Source: Bog-756 sp037141235
GTDB lineage: Bacteria > Actinomycetota > Acidimicrobiia > Acidimicrobiales > RAAP-2
Length of the DNA stretch: 7,853 nucleotides
Reading direction: 5' to 3'
Assembly (NCBI GenBank): GCA_037141235.1
Contig: JBAXCY010000133.1
Coordinates: 1 to 7,853 of the forward strand
This document shows, piece after piece, positions 1 to 6,516 of the stretch. The notes beneath the pieces were generated by a model. That model saw only the letters and a list, made by a program, of their open reading frames with translations. It searched no databases and was not told where the DNA came from. The position numbers were made by a program, and so were the translations under genes. The stretch's first letter is position 1. Each line of letters opens with the position of its first letter.

Positions 1-46
1 AATCGAGCCCTAAGGAATCAATGGATTGTCGTGGTTTTCACAACAT

Positions 47-123
47 TGGTGGAGGCGATGGGACTCGAACCCACGACTTCGACCTTGCAAAGGTCGCACT
101 CTAGCCAACTGAGTTACGCCCCC
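47..123 (-). tRNA. tRNA-Ala (anticodon UGC), CCA encoded
   Basis: Read on the minus strand, the sequence folds as a complete cloverleaf. It has a 7-bp acceptor stem (GGGGGCG with CGCCTCC), a D arm (ACTC/GAGT), an anticodon stem CGACC/GGTCG enclosing the loop TTTGCAA, a five-base variable loop, and a T arm GTGGG/CCCAT around TTCGAGT. The anticodon is TGC, which reads GCN alanine codons. The acceptor stem has a G3:U70 wobble pair, the classic identity element for alanyl-tRNA synthetase, so the assignment has two independent supports. The discriminator base is A (position 50) and the CCA end is encoded (positions 49-47). Confidence 0.97.
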
Positions 124-127
124 GTAT

Positions 128-158
128 GTGACGGGTAGTGCTCTATGAGCACTGTCAC
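128..158. other. Bulged inverted repeat just upstream of the tRNA-Ala gene
   Basis: AGTGCTC (137-143) and GAGCACT (147-153) form a perfect 7-bp inverted repeat with a 3-base centre (TAT). It is flanked by a second complementary pair, GTGAC (128-132) and GTCAC (154-158), separated from the inner stem by four unpaired bases (133-136) on one side only. The whole structure lies 5 to 35 bases before the tRNA 5' end, where the tRNA promoter should be. It could be an operator, a cruciform or an RNA stem; the sequence does not decide. Confidence 0.4.
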
Positions 159-193
159 CGTACCAGTCGGCCCCTGCGGTGGCGGTCGACTGG

Positions 194-223
194 TTGCAGG
201 TTGTCGCATCCTCCTCGTACGGT
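194..223 (+). promoter_or_regulatory. Possible promoter for the ArdC-like gene
   Basis: A TTGCAG hexamer (194-199) and a TACGGT hexamer (218-223) are separated by 18 bp, a fair match to an actinobacterial sigma-A type promoter (TTGNNN / TANNNT). This would give a leader of about 135 bases before the chosen start at 366. The 242-bp gap between the tRNA and this gene shows nothing else I can support. The call rests on pattern alone. Confidence 0.25.
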
Positions 224-355
224 CCTGGTCGACAGGCAACGGATCGCCTTCGCCGGCCGAACCGCTGGCTGGCCCGGCGCAATGGTGCCGTTCGCTCCGA
301 ACTGGAGCCCCTTTCCACCGGGGCACCCGGCAACGGACCGGCTGCTCGCAATTTC

Positions 356-360
356 AGGAG
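356..360 (+). promoter_or_regulatory. Shine-Dalgarno site deciding the ArdC-like start
   Basis: AGGAG ends 5 bases before the ATG at 366. The reading frame is open upstream to an ATG at 138, but the added 76 residues are Arg/Pro-rich with no family resemblance, and that ATG has no comparable ribosome binding site. This site therefore fixes the start at 366. Confidence 0.75.
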
Positions 361-365
361 TACCC

Positions 366-1235
<870 letters not shown>

Positions 1236-1238
<3 letters not shown>

Positions 1239-1290
1239 CCTGACCTGACCTGACCTGACCTGACCTGACCGGACCGGACCGGACCGGACC
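1236..1290. repeat. 5-bp tandem repeat: 7 x TGACC then 4 x GGACC
   Basis: Seven exact TGACC units (1236-1270) run straight into four exact GGACC units (1271-1290). The first TGA is the stop codon of the ArdC-like gene. Because the period is 5, the TGACC block puts a TGA in all three plus-strand frames. The clean block change from T to G suggests a point change that was then spread by local duplication. The tract occupies most of the 66-bp gap to the convergent ppa gene. It is followed by a small stem, ACCGG/CCGGT (1288-1301), that lacks a T-run. Confidence 0.95.
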
Positions 1291-1304
1291 GGCACCCCGG
1301 TGGC

Positions 1305-1802
1305 TCAGCCGAGGGGCTTGGCCCGATCGATGGAACGCACGATCTCTTCCCAGGCGGCCTCCACGCCGTCGAATCCGCCGACCTCTGTCCGCTTGTGCGG
1401 CTCCAGGTCCTTGTAGACCTCGAAGAAGTGGGCGATCTCAAAGGTCAGGTGCGGGGGCAGTTCGTCGAGTGTGTGCACGCCCTCCCACATCGGGTCCCCG
1501 ACGGCTACACAGATGATCTTGGCATCTGGTCCCTTCTCATCGGTCATCCAGAAGACGCCGACGGGCCGGCTCTCCACCATGCAGCCGGGAAAGGTCGGCT
1601 CGTCCAGCAGCACGAGAGCATCGAGTGGGTCGCCGTCTTCGGCCAGCGTGTCGGGCACGAAGCCGTAGTCGGCTGGGTAGAAGGTGGCCGAGAAGAGGCG
1701 GCGGTCGAGCCGGAACACGTGGTTCTCATGGTCGTATTCGTACTTGTTGCGGCTCCCACGAGGGATCTCCACCATGACATCGATCGTGCGATCGGGGCTC
1801 AT
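1305..1802 (-). CDS. ppa: Inorganic pyrophosphatase (family I, soluble)
   Basis: This 165-residue cytoplasmic enzyme hydrolyses pyrophosphate to two phosphates, pulling biosynthetic reactions such as nucleic acid synthesis, aminoacylation and polyphosphate-related steps forward with Mg2+. Its length is normal for bacterial family I enzymes. The active site looks complete: E12 and K20 in EIPRGSRNKYEYD, E22, R34, Y46, the signature DGDPLDA with D56, D58 and D61, then D88, D93 and K95, and Y130-K131. These match the known E. coli catalytic and metal-binding residues at a nearly constant offset of eight to eleven. The ATG at 1802 is chosen because it gives the normal N-terminus, although its ribosome binding site is weak. 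The gene is divergent from ppk1, with 139 bp between the starts, and convergent with the ArdC-like gene. Confidence 0.97.
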   Translation of the reverse strand: MSPDRTIDVMVEIPRGSRNKYEYDHENHVFRLDRRLFSATFYPADYGFVPDTLAEDGDPLDALVLLDEPTFPGCMVESRPVGVFWMTDEKGPDAKIICVAVGDPMWEGVHTLDELPPHLTFEIAHFFEVYKDLEPHKRTEVGGFDGVEAAWEEIVRSIDRAKPLG

Positions 1803-1819
1803 GAACTCTGCTCTCTTCT

Positions 1820-1852
1820 CGGTACTTCGTCGGCCCCCATTGTGACGTACCG
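1820..1852. other. Inverted repeat in the ppa leader / ppa-ppk1 intergenic region
   Basis: CGGTAC (1820-1825) and GTACCG (1847-1852) are perfect complements. The pairing extends inward by GTC (1829-1831) with GAC (1844-1846) if three bases are bulged on one side. It begins 18 bases before the ppa start codon. It could be a dyad operator shared by the two divergent genes or a leader stem of ppa mRNA. No recognised regulator box is visible. Confidence 0.3.
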
Positions 1853-1929
1853 GCGGCCACCTTCGATCGGGGCTGGCGCGCTACTCCGGTCCGCGTGGAA
1901 CACACCGACGGATCGAGGGAGGCGCTTGC

Positions 1930-1942
1930 TAGCCTGACCCCG
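1930..1942 (+). promoter_or_regulatory. Leaderless-type promoter (-10 TAGCCT) of ppk1
   Basis: TAGCCT (1930-1935) fits the actinobacterial -10 consensus TANNNT, and exactly six bases separate it from the GTG at 1942, which would place the transcription start at the first base of the start codon. There is no Shine-Dalgarno sequence before this GTG, as expected for a leaderless mRNA. No convincing -35 is seen (GAC within CCGACG at 1905-1910 is the best). The same layout is found before the gene at 7415. Confidence 0.55.
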
Positions 1943-4059
1943 TGAGCAATGAACCCGTCCATGCCGACATGACCGGGAACGATGCGAGCGCAGAGCCCCA
2001 GTACTTCGCCCGTCAGCTCTCCGATCTCGACTTCAACGACCGCCTGCTGGACCTGGTGGACGAAGCCGACCTACCGCTCCTCGAGCGGGTCAAGTTCCTG
2101 GTCCTGTTTTCCGAGCGCATCGATGAGTTCTTCCAGGTCCAGGTGGCGGGCCTCCGTCGCCAAGTAGTCGCCGGAATCACCTCTCGAGCGCTCAACGGCA
2201 GCACGCCCGAACAGCTGCTGGCCGACGTGAGGGCATCGCTCGAGCGGATGGTCCGTCGCCAGGAGACACTCTTGCTCGACACGTTGACCCCGGCATTGGC
2301 GGCAGAGGGCATCGAACTGAGCCATTGGGAGAGCCTCGACGAAGCTGACCGCACGTATCTGCATGATCTGTTCGATCGGCTCATCCTGCCGGTGGTGACC
2401 CCACTGACCGTGGACCCGAGCCACCCGTTCCCCTATATCTCCAATCTCTCCCTCAACATCGGGGTGGAAGTCCGCAGCCGCCAAGATGGCACCTCCCGGT
2501 TCGCCCGGGTCAAGATCCCACCCAACGTGGACCGGCTCCTGCCGCTGCCCGGCGGCCAACGCTTTGTGCCGCTCGAACAGGTGATGGTGGCCTTCTTGGA
2601 CGAACTCTTCCCGGGGATGGATGTCGGTGAAGCCTGCGTCTTTCGAGTCACCCGCGACGCTGACCTGGCCCTCGATGACGACGCGGCCGACGACCTCTTG
2701 CTGGCGCTGCAAGAAGAGCTCCGCCGCCGACGGTTCCTGCCGGTGGTCCGCCTGGAGATCGACTCGCGCACCTCCGAGGCATCCATCGACCGGCTGACCG
2801 ACGAGCTGGGTCTGGGCCAAGACGACGTCTATCGCTTCGCCGGCCCGCTCGGCTTGGGGTGCCTGTGGGCCATCCACGGCCTGGAGCGGCCCGATCTGCA
2901 CGATCGACCGTGGACTCCTTTGGTTCCCCCGGCGTTCACTTCGGTAGAGCGCGATGAGGATGCCAGCATCTTTGCCGTCCTCGATCGCCAAGACGTGCTG
3001 GTCCATCATCCTTACGACTCGTTTTCGGCATCGGTCGAGGAGTTGATGAACGAGGCATCCGAGGACCCCCATGTGCTGGCTATCAAGCAGTGCCTCTATC
3101 GGACCTCAGGTGACAGCCCGGTGGTGGCTGCCCTGATCCGAGCGGCCGAACGGGGCAAACAAGTGGCCGTGCTGGTCGAGGTCACGGCCCGCTTCGACGA
3201 GGAGGCCAACATCGGCTGGGCCCGAGCCCTCGAAGAAGCGGGCGCCCATGTGATCTACGGGCTGATGGGACTCAAGACCCACGCCAAGACCACGCTGGTG
3301 GTGCGACAGGAGGGTGATGCCGTCCGGCTCTACTGCCACGTGGGCACCGGCAACTACAACCCCAAGACGGCCCGCATGTACGAAGATCTGGGGATCCTGT
3401 CGTCCCGGCCCGAGCTGGGGGCTGACGTCACCCGGTTCTTCAACTACATCACTGGGTTCAGTCAGCCTCCGGACTACCAAGAGCTGGTGACGTCTCCCGG
3501 TGGAATCCGCAACCGGGTGGTGGAGCTGATCGACGAGGAAGCCAAGGCTGGCCCCGACGGGCGCATCGCCATCAAGGTGAACGGCCTCGACGATGTGACG
3601 GTCATTGATGCGCTCTACCGGGCCTCACAGGCCGGAGTGCCGATCGAACTGATCATCCGCGGGATCTGTTGCCTGCGGCCTGGGGTGCCTGGACTGTCCG
3701 AGACGATCCGAGTCCGCTCCATCGTGGGCCGCTTCCTCGAGCACTCGCGAATCCTGCGGTTCGGAGGTGCTGGCGACCGCCCAGCCGTGTACTACATCGG
3801 CTCCGCCGACCTTCGCCGACGCAATCTGGATCGGCGCGTCGAGGCGATGATTCCGGTGGCCGATGCGGAGGCCGTGTCCCGCCTCGAGCAGATTCTCACC
3901 CTCAACCTGGCCGATGATGTTCAGTCGTGGTCATTGGCTGGAGACGGCCTGTGGAGCCGGATTCCGACCGTGGTCGGGAATGCCACCCAGCCCGCCCTGG
4001 AAGAGGCGGCCCTGGCCCGGGGTGATCTGCTGGACCGACCCCGAGGGTCACTGGTGTGA
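1942..4059 (+). CDS. ppk1: Polyphosphate kinase 1
   Basis: This 705-residue enzyme reversibly transfers the gamma-phosphate of ATP onto inorganic polyphosphate; family members act as membrane-associated or cytoplasmic oligomers. Its size fits the family (E. coli 688). The four-part Ppk1 layout is present: an N-terminal helical domain (about 20-125), a head domain (about 130-330) and two phospholipase-D-like C-terminal domains. The autophosphorylated histidine is H447 in GLKTHAK, and H466 lies in HVGTGNYN. R387 and R417 match the Mg/ATP-binding arginines of E. coli (R375, R405). H601 in RFLEHSR matches E. coli H592. The N-terminal motif is odd: the usual ELSWL is QLSDL, and the usual VRVAGL is VQVAGL. 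The GTG start is supported by a leaderless-type -10 and by the N-terminal motif beginning at residue 21. It is divergent from ppa, so pyrophosphate removal and polyphosphate metabolism sit side by side. Confidence 0.97.
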   Translation: MSNEPVHADMTGNDASAEPQYFARQLSDLDFNDRLLDLVDEADLPLLERVKFLVLFSERIDEFFQVQVAGLRRQVVAGITSRALNGSTPEQLLADVRASLERMVRRQETLLLDTLTPALAAEGIELSHWESLDEADRTYLHDLFDRLILPVVTPLTVDPSHPFPYISNLSLNIGVEVRSRQDGTSRFARVKIPPNVDRLLPLPGGQRFVPLEQVMVAFLDELFPGMDVGEACVFRVTRDADLALDDDAADDLLLALQEELRRRRFLPVVRLEIDSRTSEASIDRLTDELGLGQDDVYRFAGPLGLGCLWAIHGLERPDLHDRPWTPLVPPAFTSVERDEDASIFAVLDRQDVLVHHPYDSFSASVEELMNEASEDPHVLAIKQCLYRTSGDSPVVAALIRAAERGKQVAVLVEVTARFDEEANIGWARALEEAGAHVIYGLMGLKTHAKTTLVVRQEGDAVRLYCHVGTGNYNPKTARMYEDLGILSSRPELGADVTRFFNYITGFSQPPDYQELVTSPGGIRNRVVELIDEEAKAGPDGRIAIKVNGLDDVTVIDALYRASQAGVPIELIIRGICCLRPGVPGLSETIRVRSIVGRFLEHSRILRFGGAGDRPAVYYIGSADLRRRNLDRRVEAMIPVADAEAVSRLEQILTLNLADDVQSWSLAGDGLWSRIPTVVGNATQPALEEAALARGDLLDRPRGSLV

Positions 4060-4105
4060 GTTACGCAGCAAGGTGCGGTCAGCGGATCGAGCCTGCTGCC
4101 CCAAG

Positions 4106-4135
4106 TTGCACTTGTCTCATGTTAAGAGGTAGTAA
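4106..4135 (+). promoter_or_regulatory. Possible promoter of the lipoprotein gene
   Basis: An AT-rich pocket in the 83-bp gap after ppk1 holds TTGCAC (4106-4111) and TAGTAA (4130-4135), 18 bp apart. The second hexamer ends seven bases before the ATG at 4143. AGAGG (4125-4129) could instead serve as a somewhat distant ribosome binding site. The two readings overlap and cannot both be right, so the call is weak. Confidence 0.25.
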
Positions 4136-4142
4136 CTAAAAC

Positions 4143-4724
4143 ATGACTATTCGTTCGGCGGCATCTTCCCGTCTGCTGTCAGTGCTCAGCGCCCTAGTTC
4201 TGGGAGGCCTTGCCTTGTCGGCCTGCGGAAGTTCTTCGGCAAGCCCTCCGCCTACGACGACCATGGTCCTCCAGCAGTCGGCACCGACCTTCCACGTCAA
4301 TCCGGTCGCAACCAGCGGGGCCCAGGTCGGCGACACCGCCACGTTCGAAGCCCCGCTGTTCCAGAACGGTCGTGTAGTGGGCGAGTTGAGCGGGTCCCGG
4401 ACACTGGTCCAGACGTCCAAGGATCTTTCATGGGCCACGCCGGCGAGAGTTCAGGGGCATACGGCTGGCCAGGCGCTCAATCTGTGGTTTACGACGGACA
4501 TCTTCTACATCTTTGGCAAGGGCTCGATCCAGACACAAGGTGAGCGATTCGCCCCCGAAAACACCGATCCCACCGCTCTCCCGCAGATCCAGATCTCGGT
4601 GGCGGCGCCGATGGCCGTCATCGGAGGAACCAGGCAGTTCGCATTTGCCCATGGGCAACTGAACAGCCTCCGCCATGCGGACGGGACGTATACGCAGACC
4701 TTCACGCTCCGCCTCGGCAACTAA
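4143..4724 (+). CDS. Secreted lipoprotein with AOC/dirigent-like barrel
   Basis: The product has 193 residues. Residues 1-28 are a lipoprotein signal peptide: R4 and R10, a hydrophobic stretch from L11 to L25, then the lipobox LSAC with C28 as the lipidated cysteine. A Ser/Pro/Thr linker (29-42) would tether the domain to the outer face of the membrane. Residues about 60-193 show features seen in bacterial allene-oxide-cyclase/dirigent-like barrel proteins: GDTATFEAPLF followed by NGRVVGELSG, a central FGKGSIQTQGE, then VIGGTRQFAFAHGQLNS and DGTYTQTFTLRL at the end, echoing the GGTGxYxxAxG...T-F-L pattern. The fold is an inference from pattern, not from catalytic residues; bacterial members mostly have no known reaction. 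The gene follows ppk1 by 83 bp on the same strand and is convergent with the reductase gene. Lipoprotein call strong, fold call moderate. Confidence 0.85.
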   Translation: MTIRSAASSRLLSVLSALVLGGLALSACGSSSASPPPTTTMVLQQSAPTFHVNPVATSGAQVGDTATFEAPLFQNGRVVGELSGSRTLVQTSKDLSWATPARVQGHTAGQALNLWFTTDIFYIFGKGSIQTQGERFAPENTDPTALPQIQISVAAPMAVIGGTRQFAFAHGQLNSLRHADGTYTQTFTLRLGN

Positions 4725-4749
4725 CTGGCCGCAGAAGGCGGGAGCGACT

Positions 4750-4793
4750 CCCCTCTGGACCGGTCACGCACGATTGGACATGTCGCAGAGGGG
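4750..4793. terminator. Hairpin after the lipoprotein gene, possible terminator
   Basis: CCCCTCTG (4750-4757) and CAGAGGGG (4786-4793) are perfect complements. The pairing continues by GAC (4758-4760) with GTC (4782-4784) if G4785 is bulged, giving an 11-bp stem 26 bases past the stop codon. There is no T-run after it on either strand, so it is not a textbook intrinsic terminator, though GC-rich actinobacteria often use stems without one. Confidence 0.4.
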
Positions 4794-4799
4794 CCGCAT

Positions 4800-4814
4800 C
4801 AGCCGACATGGCTG
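4800..4814. other. Small hairpin in the convergent gap
   Basis: CAGCC (4800-4804) and GGCTG (4810-4814) form a 5-bp stem with the loop GACAT. The CGACATG at 4804-4810 is also complementary to CATGTCG at 4779-4785, so this segment could pair with part of the larger upstream hairpin instead. Confidence 0.35.
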
Positions 4815-4855
4815 GGAACGATCAATACTGTGGGGGGAGGCCGGAGCGCCCTGGG

Positions 4856-5821
4856 TCAGGCCACAGTGGCCTGGATACGCGCCATGACCTCGTCGGTGAG
4901 CTTGGGCATGACCTCGAGTGCAGCCAGGTTCTCGTGGACCTGCTCGACCCGGCTTGCCCCGGTGATGACCGAGGATACGTTCGGGTTCTTGGCGCACCAG
5001 GCGATGGAGAGCTGGGCCAGGGTGCAACCGAGCTCGTCGGCAATCTCCTGGAGACGGGCGACGGTCTGGTTGCGGTCCGCATCAGTCAGCATGTCACGGA
5101 GCCACTCGTAGCCCGGCAGCGTGGCCCGTGATCCTTCGGGCACGCCGTCGAGGTACTTGCCGGACAGCAGACCCGAAGCCAGGGGACTCCAGGTAGTGAG
5201 ACCGAGACCGATGCTTTCGTAGAGCGGGGCGTACTCCTGCTCCACCCGGTCCCGCCACAACAGGTTGTACTGCGGCTGCTCGACGACCGGCTTGTGGAGA
5301 TGGTGGCGCTCGGCGATGTCCCAGGCCTCGCGCAGCGCCTCGGCTGGCCACTCGGAGGTGCCCCAGTAGAGGGCCTTGCCGGCCGAGATCATGTCCGACA
5401 TGGCCCGCACCGTCTCCTCCAAGGGGGTATCAGGGTCAGCGCGATGGCAGTAGACCAGGTCGACGAAGTCGAGGCCGAGTCGGTCCAGCGAGCCGTCGAT
5501 GGCCTGCATCAGGTACTTGCGGTTGAGGGTGTTGCGCATGTTGACTCCAGAGCCGAGCCCCCAGAAGATCTTGGTGGAGATCACATACGAGTTGCGATCC
5601 CACCCGAGTGACCGGATGGCCTCACCCATGATCCGCTCGGACTCTCCGCCGGCATAGGCCTCGGCGTTGTCGAAGAAGTTGACCCCTGCGTCGTAGGCCG
5701 CGGACAAGCAGTCTTCGGCCAGGTTTCCTGCCAACTGGGGCCCGAAGGTCACCCACGATCCGAAGGACAGGACGCTGACCTTCAGGCCGGTTCCGCCGAG
5801 GCGTCGATACTCCATCTCCAT
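4856..5821 (-). CDS. Aldo/keto reductase, Kv-beta-like group
   Basis: The product is a 321-residue NADPH-dependent oxidoreductase of the AKR (beta/alpha)8-barrel superfamily, probably cytoplasmic, reducing aldehydes or ketones. The catalytic tetrad is visible: D51 and Y56 in FFDNAEAY, K84 in STKIFW and H126 in YCHRAD. Features of the group related to potassium-channel beta subunits (AKR6-like) are present: RRLGGTGLKVS at the start, YWGTSEW, QPQYNLLWRDRVE, TTWSPLASGLLSGKY and the cofactor-binding GASRVEQVHENLAAL near the end. Length is normal. The ATG at 5821 is chosen because AAAGGAG lies 5 bases before it; a second ATG two codons in (5815) is less well placed. The natural substrate cannot be read from sequence. 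It is divergent from the Fur gene and convergent with the lipoprotein gene. Confidence 0.95.
   Translation of the reverse strand: MEMEYRRLGGTGLKVSVLSFGSWVTFGPQLAGNLAEDCLSAAYDAGVNFFDNAEAYAGGESERIMGEAIRSLGWDRNSYVISTKIFWGLGSGVNMRNTLNRKYLMQAIDGSLDRLGLDFVDLVYCHRADPDTPLEETVRAMSDMISAGKALYWGTSEWPAEALREAWDIAERHHLHKPVVEQPQYNLLWRDRVEQEYAPLYESIGLGLTTWSPLASGLLSGKYLDGVPEGSRATLPGYEWLRDMLTDADRNQTVARLQEIADELGCTLAQLSIAWCAKNPNVSSVITGASRVEQVHENLAALEVMPKLTDEVMARIQATVA
4857..4873 (-). terminator. Palindrome spanning the reductase stop codon
   Basis: CAGGCCAC and GTGGCCTG flank a single central base, a perfect 17-bp dyad that includes part of the reductase stop codon (4856-4858, minus strand). As RNA it would form a 7-bp stem with a 3-base loop. 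No T-run follows on the minus strand. It may help end transcription or stabilise the 3' end. Confidence 0.35.
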
Positions 5822-5826
5822 GGTGG

Positions 5827-5833
5827 CTCCTTT
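5827..5833 (-). promoter_or_regulatory. Shine-Dalgarno site of the reductase gene
   Basis: On the minus strand AAAGGAG ends five bases before the ATG at 5821, which favours that codon over the ATG two codons further in. Confidence 0.8.
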
Positions 5834-5891
5834 GTAGGTGATCAGTCGGTGCGATCGAAGGCCCGTCGACCAGAGGGTGGCGGGCGACCGA

Positions 5892-5912
5892 ATCCTAGAG
5901 TGTGCGATGTTA
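5892..5912 (-). promoter_or_regulatory. Possible -10 elements for the reductase gene
   Basis: Two TANNNT hexamers lie on the minus strand, TAACAT (5912-5907) and TAGGAT (5897-5892), about 70-90 bases before the reductase start. No good -35 is seen for either. They lie in the 158-bp gap between the divergent reductase and Fur starts. Confidence 0.25.
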
Positions 5913-5965
5913 GAGCGGAGCGCCGTTGGGGTTGGACCGCTGACCCGAGCCGACGATGAGCCTGG

Positions 5966-5974
5966 AAGGAGGAG
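5966..5974 (+). promoter_or_regulatory. Strong Shine-Dalgarno site deciding the Fur start
   Basis: AAGGAGGAG is the best ribosome binding site in the window and ends 5 bases before the GTG at 5980. It favours that start over the ATG at 5956 (no site) and the internal GTG at 6046 (only weak GGTGAGAA before it). Confidence 0.65.
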
Positions 5975-5979
5975 ACCGG

Positions 5980-6516
5980 GTGGCTCAAGCGGCTAGGGGA
6001 CCGGAAACGCCACGCACTGTGCGCCAGGGGTACGGTGAGAACACTGTGAGTAGGTCCATTCCCGTCCACGATCACCTCCATGAGGTCCACACCGTGGAAG
6101 ACGTGCTGGCTCTGGTGCGCGAGCACGGCGGCCGGGTCACCAGCTCCCGGCGGCTGCTCCTCGAGGCACTGTTCGACAATCCGGGCCACAGGACGGCTGA
6201 AGAGTTGGCCCAGACGGTCCAAGCCCAGGCACCTGATATCGCCCTGTCCACCATCTATCGGAACCTCGAGGAGTTGGAGAAACTGGGCGTAGTCGTCCAC
6301 TCCCACCTCGGCCACGGCCCAGCTACCTACCATCTGTCCGAAGGCGCCCACTGCCACTTCGTCTGCCAGGACTGTGGGACAGCCGTGGAGGCACCAGACG
6401 AGCTCTTCACGACCTTGGCTGACGCGGCACGCGACCGGTACGGATTCGAGATCGACACGCGGCACTTCGCCATCCTCGGACGGTGCGCGAACTGCAGAAA
6501 AGGGAGCGAACCATGA
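5980..6516 (+). CDS. Fur-family metal-responsive transcription regulator
   Basis: The product is 178 residues with this start. It would be a dimeric DNA-binding repressor responding to iron, zinc, manganese or peroxide. The winged helix occupies residues about 38-120, with the recognition helix around LSTIYRNLEELEKLG (89-103). The dimerisation and metal domain follows: HCHFVCQDCG carries C129 and C132, and GRCANC near the end carries C169 and C172, the two CxxC pairs of a structural zinc site. H106, H108, H112, H124, H126 and H162 are candidate sensory-metal ligands. The sequence does not separate Fur from Zur, PerR or Mur. The N-terminal 22 residues look disordered, and a start at GTG 6046 (156 residues) is nearer the usual family length; a TACGGT hexamer (6031-6036) precedes it. 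The stop overlaps the next start by 4 bp (ATGA), so translation is probably coupled. Confidence 0.92.
   Translation: MAQAARGPETPRTVRQGYGENTVSRSIPVHDHLHEVHTVEDVLALVREHGGRVTSSRRLLLEALFDNPGHRTAEELAQTVQAQAPDIALSTIYRNLEELEKLGVVVHSHLGHGPATYHLSEGAHCHFVCQDCGTAVEAPDELFTTLADAARDRYGFEIDTRHFAILGRCANCRKGSEP
6013..6023. promoter_or_regulatory. 11-bp dyad near the Fur start, possible operator
   Basis: CGCAC-T-GTGCG is a perfect inverted repeat. It lies 8 bases before the TACGGT hexamer and 23 bases before the alternative GTG start at 6046. If transcription begins near 6043 it would be well placed as an autoregulatory site; if translation starts at 5980 it lies inside the coding region. It does not resemble the AT-rich Fur or Zur boxes known from model bacteria. 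Confidence 0.25.

Noticed and set aside
1..123. tRNA-Ala as an attachment site of an integrated element
   Set aside because: I found no second copy of the tRNA 3' end and no integrase gene in the window; the element, if any, would have to lie to the left of position 1.
138..365. Upstream extension of the ArdC-like frame to an ATG at 138
   Set aside because: The extra 76 residues are Arg/Pro-rich with no domain resemblance, the ATG lies inside the inverted repeat near the tRNA, and AGGAG before 366 gives a much better start.
1395..1937. 180-codon plus-strand frame opposite ppa
   Set aside because: It is a mirror of the ppa gene, with no ribosome binding site or protein-family features; ppa has its full active site on the minus strand.
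1803..1941. Pho box (GTTCACC-type direct repeats) between ppa and ppk1
   Set aside because: Only a loose partial match (GTTCCAC on the minus strand near 1900) is present, without a second repeat at the right spacing.
2071..3072. 333-codon open frame antisense to ppk1
   Set aside because: Long antisense frames are expected opposite GC-rich genes with strong third-position bias. The translation has no recognisable domain and ppk1 is unambiguous on the other strand.
5822..5979. Canonical Fur or Zur box before the Fur gene
   Set aside because: No AT-rich inverted repeat of the known kind is present in this GC-rich gap.
5842..6465. 207-codon minus-strand frame opposite the Fur gene
   Set aside because: It overlaps the well-supported Fur coding sequence, and its residue composition is that of a shadow frame.
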